Below, one piece after another: positions 1-5,693 of a stretch of 8,356 nucleotides of DNA (position 1 is its first letter; each line of letters begins with the position of its first letter). Origin of the DNA: Burkholderiaceae bacterium. Its GTDB lineage: Bacteria; Pseudomonadota; Gammaproteobacteria; Burkholderiales; Burkholderiaceae_C. Location of the stretch: positions 1 through 8,356 of the forward strand of contig JAGOBT010000113.1 in the NCBI GenBank assembly GCA_017999135.1, written 5' to 3'. The notes under the pieces are model-generated. The model searched no databases, had not been told where the DNA came from, and saw only the letters and a list, made by a program, of their open reading frames with translations. The position numbers were made by a program, and so were the translations under genes.

Positions 1-189
1 GGCGGGCTGGTGGGGCGCCGGGACAACGGCGGTCGGATCGACTGTAACGGGGCGCTGCAGCGAGGGGGGCGTGTGGACACGACCAAGGTGGTCAAGGGCG
101 CCTGGGCCGAGGCACTGACGTCGCCATCCTGGGCGCCAGGGGCCGAGCGCAACCCGAACGCGAGCATCCGCATCGATCTGGACGTGTGA
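1..189 (+). CDS. C-terminal fragment of an unrecognised protein (5' end outside window)
   Basis: Reading frame 1 is open from the left edge to the TGA at 187-189 and gives 62 residues ending in SIRIDLDV. About 87% of third codon positions are G or C, which supports real coding. The other two plus-strand frames hit stops within this stretch. I do not recognise the family. The fragment is rich in Gly, Arg and Asn, has one Cys, and shows no membrane segment. It uses GGG, CGA and CCA codons more than the catabolic genes downstream, so it may belong to a different transcription unit or have a different history. A GC hairpin begins 20 bases after its stop, consistent with the unit ending here. Confidence 0.55.
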   Translation, partial: GGLVGRRDNGGRIDCNGALQRGGRVDTTKVVKGAWAEALTSPSWAPGAERNPNASIRIDLDV

Positions 190-208
190 GCATCGGCGCC
201 GTGGTGGT

Positions 209-243
209 GGGCGGGCGGGCGTGACGCCTGGCCCCGCCCGCCC
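209..243 (+). terminator. GC-rich stem-loop after the partial gene, possible terminator
   Basis: Three GGG blocks at 209-219, separated by single C bases, pair perfectly with three CCC blocks at 233-243. This gives an 11-bp all-GC stem with a 13-base loop (220-232). It lies 20 bases after the stop at 189 and 132 bases before the next start. No T tract follows, so classical intrinsic termination is uncertain; it could instead protect the 3' end of the mRNA. The rest of the 190-374 gap is GC-rich, includes a 10-bp palindrome at 243-252, and shows no promoter I would defend. Confidence 0.45.
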
Positions 244-374
244 CCGGCCGGGCCCCCAGCCGCTGGCCGCCGCGTCCTGAACACCCGGCCGCATCGGTGC
301 CGGGCTACACCAAGGTGACGGACCCTGGTGTGCGCCGTCGGCCAAGATGCGGTTGCCCTGGAACGCTGCCCACC

Positions 375-1955
375 ATGCCCGACATTCCCCCTGACCAGGC
401 CAGCCGCGGCGGCACCGTGGCCGACCTGCTGCTGACCGCCATCCGCCGCTTTCCCGAGCGCAACGCCTTCGCCAATGCCGAGGCCACGCGCACCTACCGC
501 CAGCTGGGTGAGGCCATCGGCGCCATTGCCCGGCACTTCGACAGCCTGGGGCTGCAGCCGGGCGACAGCGTGGCCCAGCTCGGTGTCAACCGCTGGGAGG
601 TGTTTGCCATCGCGGCGGCCGCCTACCTGCGCGGCCTGCGCTCGGTGATGCTGCACGCGCTGGGCAGCGAGGCCGACCATGCCTTCATCCTGGCCGATTG
701 CGGCGCCCGCATCGCCATCGTCGATGCCCACCACCGCAGCCGCGGCGAGGCCCTGCGCGGCCAATGCGCCGGCGTGCACGCCTGGTTCGCGCTGGGCGAC
801 ATCCCGGGCTTCACCGATTTGCTGCCCACCCTGGCCGCCGCCCCGCCGCTGGCGCAGCCGCTGCAGCCGGTGGGCGATGCCGAGACCATCGTCCGCGTGG
901 CCTACACCGGCGGCACCACCGGCCGGTCCAAGGGTGTGCTGCTGTCGAACCGGGCGCTGGCCACCAATGCGGTGATCGACCTGGCCGCCAAGGACTGGCC
1001 GGCCGACATCCGCTACCTGTGCGTGGCGCCCATCTCGCACGGCGGCGGCTCGCTGGTGCTGCCCACGCTGATGCGCGGTGGCTGCGTCACCCTGGTGCGC
1101 GGCTATGCCACCGGCAGCTTCATCGACGCCATCCACCAGTTCGGCTGCAATGTCACCTGGCTGGTGCCCACCATGCTGTACACCCTGCTCGACAGCGGCC
1201 GCACGCACGAGGTGGACTGGTCGCGCTTCCACACGCTGATCTACAGCGCCGCGCCCGCCTCACCCGCGCGCCTGCGCCAGGCGCTGCAGCTGCTGGGCCC
1301 GGTGCTGCTGCAGAGCTACGGCCAGACCGAGGCGCCCAACTCGCTGCTGATCCTGAACCGGCAGGACCATGTCGGCCTCAGCGATGCGCAGCTGGCCGCT
1401 GCGGGCCGCCCCAGCCCGCTGATGCAGGTGCGCCTGCTGGACGATGCGGGGCACGAGGTGCCGCAGGGCGAACGCGGCGAGATCTGCGTGCGTGGCCCGC
1501 TGCTGATGTCGGGCTACCTGCACCGCGCCGAAGAAACCGCCGCCGCGCTGGCGGGTGGCTGGCTGCACACCGGCGACATCGCCTACCAGGACGCCGACGG
1601 CCTGTTCTACATCGTCGACCGCAAGAAGGACCTGATCATCTCGGGCGGCTTCAACGTCTACCCGAAGGAGGTGGAAGACGTGCTCTGCACCCACCCGGCG
1701 GTGGCCGCTGCGGCGGTGATCGGCGTGCCCGATGAGAAGTGGGGCGAGCTGGTGCAGGCCTGCGTGCAGCTGAAGCCGGGCGCGGCGGTGGAGGCCGAGG
1801 CGCTGATGGCCCTGGTGCGTGCGGCCAAGGGCACGGTGGCCACGCCCAAGCGGGTGGAATTCCTGCCCGCGCTGCCGCTCACCGCGCTGGGCAAGATCGA
1901 CAAGAAAGCCCTGCGCGCCCGCCACTGGCCGGCCGACGGGCGCGCCGTGCACTGA
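375..1955 (+). CDS. AMP-forming acyl-CoA synthetase / acid--CoA ligase
   Basis: This 526-residue cytoplasmic enzyme of the adenylate-forming (ANL) superfamily would activate a carboxylic acid to its CoA thioester through an acyl-AMP. The visible core motifs are the phosphate-binding loop YTGGTTGRSKGV at 177-188, PISHGGG near 219-225, SYGQTEA at 314-320, TGD at 399-401, the hinge region RKKDLIISGG at 416-425 leading into NVYPKEVE, and the C-terminal catalytic lysine in LGKIDKK (Lys507). The length is normal for the family. I chose the ATG at 375 because homology-like sequence begins right after it. An in-frame GTG at 297 would add 26 residues with no family character. The ribosome site is weak (GGA about 12 bases upstream). 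Motifs do not fix the substrate: FadD-like and feruloyl/aryl-acid ligases look alike here. The gene leads a unit with a thiolase-like gene 15 bases downstream and an OB-fold gene, so a CoA ester handled by those two is the likely product. Confidence 0.85.
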   Translation: MPDIPPDQASRGGTVADLLLTAIRRFPERNAFANAEATRTYRQLGEAIGAIARHFDSLGLQPGDSVAQLGVNRWEVFAIAAAAYLRGLRSVMLHALGSEADHAFILADCGARIAIVDAHHRSRGEALRGQCAGVHAWFALGDIPGFTDLLPTLAAAPPLAQPLQPVGDAETIVRVAYTGGTTGRSKGVLLSNRALATNAVIDLAAKDWPADIRYLCVAPISHGGGSLVLPTLMRGGCVTLVRGYATGSFIDAIHQFGCNVTWLVPTMLYTLLDSGRTHEVDWSRFHTLIYSAAPASPARLRQALQLLGPVLLQSYGQTEAPNSLLILNRQDHVGLSDAQLAAAGRPSPLMQVRLLDDAGHEVPQGERGEICVRGPLLMSGYLHRAEETAAALAGGWLHTGDIAYQDADGLFYIVDRKKDLIISGGFNVYPKEVEDVLCTHPAVAAAAVIGVPDEKWGELVQACVQLKPGAAVEAEALMALVRAAKGTVATPKRVEFLPALPLTALGKIDKKALRARHWPADGRAVH

Positions 1956-1970
1956 CAGGATGCCTCCACC

Positions 1971-3140
1971 ATGACCCACGACTCCGGCGCCTACCTCTGC
2001 GGCGCCTACGAACACCCCACCCGCCACGCGCCGGACAAGTCGGTGGCGCAGCTGCATGCCGACAGCGCGCTGGGTGCACTGGCCGACGCCGGCCTCAGCC
2101 TGGCCGAGGTGGACGGCTACTTCTGCGCCGGCGACGTGCCCGGCGGCACGCCGCTGGTGATGGCCGACTACCTGAACCTGCGCCTGCGCTGGATGGACGG
2201 CAGCGAGCTGGGCGGTTGCTCGTACATCGCGCTGGTCGAGCATGCGGCGGCGGCGATTGCGGCGGGCAAGTGCTCGGTGGCGCTGATCACCCTGGCCGGT
2301 CGGCCGCGCAGCACCGGCCTGTCGGTGGGGGTGCAGCCGCGTGCATTGCCGCCTGAGCGGCCCGAGGCCGCGTTCGACAGCGCCAGCCAGTGGACCATCG
2401 CGCCCATCTACGCCATGGCCGCGCAGCGCCACATGCATGAATACGGCACCACGCCCGAGCAGCTGGCCTGGGTGAAGGTGGCGGCGTCGCTGCATGCCCA
2501 GCACAACCCCGACGCGCTGCTGCGCAAGCCGGTGACGGTGGACGAGGTGCTGGCCTCGGGCGTGGTGGCCGACCCGCTGCACAAGATGGACTGCTGCGTC
2601 ATCACCGACGGTGGCGGCGCCCTGGTCGTCACCAGCGCCGCAGTGGCGCGGCGGCTGAAGCGCCCGCTGGTGCGCCTGCGCGGCAGCGGCCAGACCATCC
2701 ACACCAACCAGGGCGGCCTGGTCGATCTGACCCGCACCGGCGCCGAGGTGTCGGGCCGGCTGGCCTTTGCCCAGGCTGGCGTGGGGCCGCAGGACATCCA
2801 GTACGCATCGGTCTACGACAACTTCACCATCATGGTGATCCTGCAGCTGGAAGACCTGGGCTTCTGCAAGAAGGGCCAGGGCGGCGCCTTCGTGCAGGAC
2901 GGCAACCTGGTGTCGGGCCGCGGCGCGCTGCCGTGGAACACCGACGGCGGCGGCCTGTGCAACAACCACCCGGCCAACCGCGGCGGCATCACCAAGGTCA
3001 TCGAGGCCGTGCGCCAGCTGCGCGGCGAGGCCCACCCCGCCGTGCAGGTGCCCGGCTGCCAGCTGGCCCTGGCCAGCGGCCCCGGCCTGGTGCTGGGCGG
3101 AGGCCATGCCCATGCCACCCTGATCCTGGAGCGCACATGA
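1971..3140 (+). CDS. Thiolase-fold protein, SCP2/lipid-transfer (Ltp2-like) type
   Basis: This 389-residue protein of the thiolase superfamily belongs to the group annotated as acetyl-CoA acetyltransferase or thiolase-domain protein. Seen in the sequence: ELGGCSYIALVEH at 79-91 where thiolases carry the catalytic CASG turn, LHAQHNP in the middle, DPLHKMDCC followed by TDGGGALVV, YDNFTIMV, and GLCNNHP with His333 at the place of the thiolase GHP histidine. Aligned without gaps, the nucleophile position is Gly82; Cys83 lies one residue later. The C-terminal segment LASGPGLVLGGG has no Cys where biosynthetic and degradative thiolases have CxG. It may therefore do retro-aldol or other C-C cleavage, as Ltp2 does with its OB-fold partner, rather than thiolysis. 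AGGA at 1957-1960 serves the ATG. The next gene overlaps by ATGA and encodes the expected partner. The substrate is unknown. Confidence 0.8.
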   Translation: MTHDSGAYLCGAYEHPTRHAPDKSVAQLHADSALGALADAGLSLAEVDGYFCAGDVPGGTPLVMADYLNLRLRWMDGSELGGCSYIALVEHAAAAIAAGKCSVALITLAGRPRSTGLSVGVQPRALPPERPEAAFDSASQWTIAPIYAMAAQRHMHEYGTTPEQLAWVKVAASLHAQHNPDALLRKPVTVDEVLASGVVADPLHKMDCCVITDGGGALVVTSAAVARRLKRPLVRLRGSGQTIHTNQGGLVDLTRTGAEVSGRLAFAQAGVGPQDIQYASVYDNFTIMVILQLEDLGFCKKGQGGAFVQDGNLVSGRGALPWNTDGGGLCNNHPANRGGITKVIEAVRQLRGEAHPAVQVPGCQLALASGPGLVLGGGHAHATLILERT

Positions 3141-3556
3141 CGTCCGCCACCCCGCCTGATTTCCTCGCCGACCCGTTCGTGGCCGCCCTGCCCGAGAACC
3201 TGCCGTTCTGGCAGGCCGCCGAAGCAGGCCGGCTGCTGGGCAAGCACTGCACCGACTGCGGCCGGCACCACTGGTACCCGCGCGGCATCTGCCCCTTCTG
3301 TGGCAGTGCCAACACCGCCTGGGTGCCGCTCAGCGGGCGCGGCAGCATCCATGCGTTTTCCACGCTGCGCCGCGCCAGCCCGCCCTACACCGTGGCCTAT
3401 GTCGAGCTGGCCGAAGGCCCGCGCATGCTGACCAACCTGGTCGACATGGCCGAAGCCGACATGCAGATCGGCGCACCGGTGAAGGTGGTGTTCCGCCGCA
3501 CGCCGGAGGGCCGCCAGGCGCCCAAGTTCACACGGGACGACGCGGCGCCCGGCTGA
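3137..3556 (+). CDS. Zinc-ribbon / OB-fold (DUF35) partner of the thiolase-like protein
   Basis: This 139-residue protein has the DUF35 layout. An N-terminal helix (about 11-34) is followed by a rubredoxin-like zinc ribbon with Cys38 and Cys41 (HCTDCG) and Cys52 and Cys55 (CPFCG). After it come a beta-rich OB-fold (about 60-122) and a short charged tail. The ATG lies inside the stop of the preceding gene (ATGA, 3137-3140), a sign of translational coupling. In known systems such proteins form complexes with SCP2-type thiolases, for example BbsA with BbsB in benzylsuccinate degradation, or the ChsH2 DUF35 domain with Ltp2 in steroid side-chain removal. They are required for activity or CoA-ester binding. 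The same partnership here is inferred from gene order. The last 29 bases overlap the 3' end of the convergent LysR gene. Confidence 0.85.
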   Translation: MTSATPPDFLADPFVAALPENLPFWQAAEAGRLLGKHCTDCGRHHWYPRGICPFCGSANTAWVPLSGRGSIHAFSTLRRASPPYTVAYVELAEGPRMLTNLVDMAEADMQIGAPVKVVFRRTPEGRQAPKFTRDDAAPG

Positions 3557-4490
3557 GCGTTGCCGCCGGCGGCTGGGCTGGCGTGGTGTCGTCGCCGAAC
3601 AGGTCGAACACCAGCCCGCGCAGCCACTGGTGGGCGGGCGATCGGTGCACCTTGGCATGCCAGAACAGGTTGATGGCAACGTCCGGCAGGTCGATCGGAT
3701 GCGGCAGGTAGTGCAGGCCAAAAGGCGCGGCCAGGCGCTCGGCCAGCCGCTCGGTGACGGTGGCCACCATGTCGCTGCGCTGCAGGATGTGGCCCACGCT
3801 CACGAAGTGCGGCACGGTCAGCCGCATGCGGCGCTCGATGCCGGCGCGGCGGATCAGGTCGTCGACCTTGCCGTGCCCGGTGCCGGCCGACACGATGACC
3901 AGATGCTCGGCCGCCTGGAAGTCGGCCAGCGACATCTGTCCACGGTCCAGCGGATGGCCCTGCCGGAACAGGCAGACATAGCGCTGGCGGAAGAGCCGCC
4001 GCTGGAAGAACCCGCCCTTCAGCTGCGGCAGCGGACCGATGGCCAGGTCCACCTGCCCGGCTTCCATGTCCTCGCGCAGGGTGCTGGCGGTGGTGCGCAC
4101 CGTGGTCAGCGCCACCCCGGGCGCCACCTGCCGCAGGTGCGCCAGCAAGTCGGGCAGGAAGACGATCTCGCCGATGTCGGTCATGCCGATGGTGATCGAC
4201 CGCTGCACGCTGGCCGGGTCGAACCGGCTCGGCGGGTTGAGGCCGTTGTGCAGCAGGGCCAGCGCCTCGCCGATCGGCCCGGCCATCTGCTCGGCCAACG
4301 GCGTGGGCACCATGCCCTTGGGCGTGCGCACGAACAGGTCGTCGCCGAACTGCCGCCGCAGCCTGGCCAGCGTGTTGCTGACGGCCGGCTGGGTCAGGCC
4401 CAGGTTCTCGGCCACCTTGGAGACGCGCCGCTCGACCATCAGCTGCTGGAACAGCACCAGCTGGTTCAGGTCGATGTCGGTCAGCTCCAA
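3528..4490 (-). CDS. nagR: LysR-family regulator, NahR/NagR type (probably salicylate-responsive)
   Basis: This 320-residue LysR regulator has an N-terminal winged helix-turn-helix (about 6-65; VSKVAENLGLTQPAVSNTL at 23-41) and a C-terminal effector domain from about 92. Several stretches recall NahR, the salicylate-responsive activator of naphthalene genes: MELTDIDLN at the start, AENLGLTQPAVSN, MTDIGEI, GFFQRRL, AGTGHG, VPHF, VGHILQR and INLFWHAK. This resemblance is from memory, not from an alignment. The start is TTG at 4488-4490, preceded by GGAG five bases upstream. It gives the MEL start known in the family, and no in-frame ATG lies nearby. The C-terminal tail of about 20 residues (Pro/Ala/Arg) seems longer than in NahR and covers the overlap with the OB-fold gene. 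The gene is divergent from the gentisate/salicylate operon, the classical LysR arrangement. It probably activates that operon with salicylate and may repress itself. Confidence 0.85.
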   Translation of the reverse strand: MELTDIDLNQLVLFQQLMVERRVSKVAENLGLTQPAVSNTLARLRRQFGDDLFVRTPKGMVPTPLAEQMAGPIGEALALLHNGLNPPSRFDPASVQRSITIGMTDIGEIVFLPDLLAHLRQVAPGVALTTVRTTASTLREDMEAGQVDLAIGPLPQLKGGFFQRRLFRQRYVCLFRQGHPLDRGQMSLADFQAAEHLVIVSAGTGHGKVDDLIRRAGIERRMRLTVPHFVSVGHILQRSDMVATVTERLAERLAAPFGLHYLPHPIDLPDVAINLFWHAKVHRSPAHQWLRGLVFDLFGDDTTPAQPPAATLSRAPRRPV

Positions 4491-4495
4491 GCGCG

Positions 4496-4499
4496 CTCC
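4496..4499 (-). promoter_or_regulatory. Ribosome-binding site deciding the TTG start of the LysR gene
   Basis: On the minus strand GGAG lies five bases before the TTG at 4490. The nearby ATG (minus strand, 4499-4501) is out of frame and opens only a six-codon reading frame that ends inside the LysR start region, so TTG is the better start. Confidence 0.5.
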
Positions 4500-4510
4500 A
4501 TCACGGCCAG

Positions 4511-4532
4511 TGATACATCACATTCACGTGAT
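4511..4532. promoter_or_regulatory. Inverted repeats in the divergent region, candidate NagR/LysR operator
   Basis: Two overlapping dyads are seen. ATCAC at 4517-4521 pairs with GTGAT at 4528-4532 across six bases, and TGAT at 4511-4514 pairs with ATCA at 4517-4520. TCACGTGA at 4524-4531 is itself a perfect palindrome. ATTCACG at 4522-4528 matches the first seven bases of the NahR site as I recall it (ATTCACGCT-N2-TGAT), though the rest does not align. This AT-richer patch in very GC-rich DNA, between a NahR-like gene and the operon it should control, is the natural operator position. Confidence 0.45.
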
Positions 4533-4536
4533 TCTA
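4531..4536 (-). promoter_or_regulatory. Candidate -10 element for the LysR gene
   Basis: On the minus strand these bases read TAGAAT, five of six matches to TATAAT. No good -35 is visible about 17 bases upstream. A start a few bases downstream would give a leader of about 35 bases. The element overlaps the right arm of the dyad at 4517-4532, which would fit autorepression. Confidence 0.25.
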
Positions 4537-4565
4537 TTGGCCGCATGGCGCCGGGCAGGAATGAT
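4537..4565 (+). promoter_or_regulatory. Candidate sigma-70 promoter of the gentisate/salicylate operon
   Basis: TTGGCC (4537-4542, four of six to TTGACA) and AATGAT (4560-4565, four of six to TATAAT) are separated by 17 bases. The dyad at 4517-4532 would then be centred near -47 from a start around 4572, within the range LysR activators use. Weak boxes fit an activator-dependent promoter, but matches at this level can arise by chance. Confidence 0.3.
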
Positions 4566-4604
4566 CCGGCCTGGCCGCCGCTGCCTGCCCCACCCGCGGC
4601 GCCC

Positions 4605-4610
4605 GAGGAG
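4605..4610 (+). promoter_or_regulatory. Ribosome-binding site deciding the TTG start of the gentisate dioxygenase
   Basis: GAGGAG ends seven bases before the TTG at 4618-4620. This is the best Shine-Dalgarno match in the area. The frame is open far upstream, but that upstream part is antisense to the LysR gene and has no dioxygenase character. The first in-frame ATG after it (Met26) would cut off conserved-looking sequence. Confidence 0.6.
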
Positions 4611-4617
4611 ACCACCC

Positions 4618-5676
4618 TTGCACGCCGCCCCGCCTTCACCCGACGCCCTGCGCCAGCGTGCCGACTATTACGGCCGCATCGGCACGCAGCACATGACCCC
4701 GCTGTGGGAGGTGCTGGGCGCCCTGGTGCCGCCGCAGCCCCGTTCTGCCGCCCAGGTCCATCTGTGGCGCTATGCCGACCTGCGTGACCAGGTGATGGAG
4801 GCCGGCCGCCTGATCTCGGCCGACGAGGCCGAGCGCCGCGTGCTGATCTTGGAGAACCCGGCGCTGCGCGGCCAGTCGTGCATCACCCCGTCGCTGTATG
4901 CCGGGCTGCAGCTGATCCTGCCGGGCGAGGTGGCGCCGGCCCACCGCCACACCCAGACCGCCCTGCGCCTGGTGCTGGACGGCGAGGGCGCCTACACCGC
5001 GGTGGACGGCGAGCGCACCACCATGCGCCGCGGCGACTTCATCATCACGCCGGCCTGGACCTGGCACGACCACGGCAACCTGGGTGACCAGCCCGTGGTG
5101 TGGCTGGACGGGCTGGACATTCCGATCGTGCGCTTTCTCGAGGCCGGCTTCGCCGAACGCGGCGCGCAACAGACCCAGCAGCCGCTGCGGCCGGAAGGCG
5201 ATGCGCTGGCCCGCTACGGCGCCAACATGGTGCCGCTGGACGACCAGCCCCGGCCGGCCGATCCGGCCAGGCTGTTCGTCTACCCGTTCGACCGCACCCG
5301 GGCGTCGCTGGTCGCCATCTCGCACGGTACGCCCGACGCCCACCACGGCTTCAAGCTGCGCTATGTGAACCCGGCCACCGGTGCGTCGCCGATGCCCACG
5401 ATGGGCGCCTTTGCGCAGCGGCTGCCGGCCGGATTCGAGACGCGGCCGGTGCGCGCCACCGACGGCTCGGTGCATGTGTGCCTGGAAGGGGGCGGCGAGG
5501 CGCGCCTCAGCGGCCCGTCGGGCGACTGCATCTGGCGCTTCCAGGAGAACGACGTGTTCGTCGTGCCGTCCTGGCACACGCTGCAGTTGCGTGCCGACCG
5601 CGACGCGGTGCTCTTCAGCTTCTCCGACCGCCCGGTGCAGCAGGCCCTGGGCCTGTGGCGCGAAGAGCGGCTCTGA
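4618..5676 (+). CDS. nagI: Gentisate 1,2-dioxygenase (bicupin ring-cleavage enzyme)
   Basis: This 352-residue cytoplasmic Fe(II) bicupin enzyme is of the gentisate/salicylate/1-hydroxy-2-naphthoate dioxygenase family. It would open gentisate between the carboxyl- and hydroxyl-bearing carbons to give maleylpyruvate. The N-terminal cupin holds the iron ligands in HRH (His109, His111) and TWHDHG (His150), with GDFIITP at 139-145. The C-terminal cupin (about 245-340) includes ENDVFVVPSWH at 310-320. The length is typical. Arg73 and Arg117 match substrate-contact arginines of salicylate 1,2-dioxygenase as I recall that sequence. Tyr94 and Gly96 fall at its positions 104 and 106, where Gly is reported to matter for accepting salicylate. 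I call it gentisate dioxygenase because the next three genes make gentisate from salicylate; direct salicylate cleavage is the alternative. The start is TTG with GAGGAG upstream. It is the first gene of the operon, 17 bases before the hydroxylase large subunit. Confidence 0.88.
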   Translation: MHAAPPSPDALRQRADYYGRIGTQHMTPLWEVLGALVPPQPRSAAQVHLWRYADLRDQVMEAGRLISADEAERRVLILENPALRGQSCITPSLYAGLQLILPGEVAPAHRHTQTALRLVLDGEGAYTAVDGERTTMRRGDFIITPAWTWHDHGNLGDQPVVWLDGLDIPIVRFLEAGFAERGAQQTQQPLRPEGDALARYGANMVPLDDQPRPADPARLFVYPFDRTRASLVAISHGTPDAHHGFKLRYVNPATGASPMPTMGAFAQRLPAGFETRPVRATDGSVHVCLEGGGEARLSGPSGDCIWRFQENDVFVVPSWHTLQLRADRDAVLFSFSDRPVQQALGLWREERL

Positions 5677-5693
5677 TCCTCAGGAGACACCCC

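Noticed and set aside
340..356. GG...GC pair upstream of the ligase, resembling a sigma-54 promoter
   Set aside because: The distance between GG and GC is 13 bases instead of 10 and the flanking consensus is poor.
297..374. 26-residue N-terminal extension of the acyl-CoA ligase from a GTG
   Set aside because: The added residues are Arg/Pro/Gly-rich without family character, and the ATG at 375 gives the usual length and start context.
1960..1974. Mini reading frame MPPP whose TGA overlaps the ATG of the thiolase-like gene
   Set aside because: The run of prolines recalls stalling leaders, but its ATG has no properly spaced ribosome site (AGGA abuts it), and so short a frame is expected by chance.
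1260..3113. Very long open frame on the minus strand across the ligase and thiolase-like genes
   Set aside because: It is antisense to two genes with clear family motifs. Its product is low-complexity His/Gln/Ala/Arg sequence with no motif, as expected when GC-rich third positions remove antisense stops.
4525..4530. CACGTG as an E-box-like site
   Set aside because: It is a short palindrome inside the larger LysR-type dyad. No bacterial regulator with this specificity is implied by the context.
3630..4787. Plus-strand open frame covering the LysR gene and running into the dioxygenase region
   Set aside because: It is antisense to a regulator with an intact helix-turn-helix and effector domain, and its product has no recognisable features.
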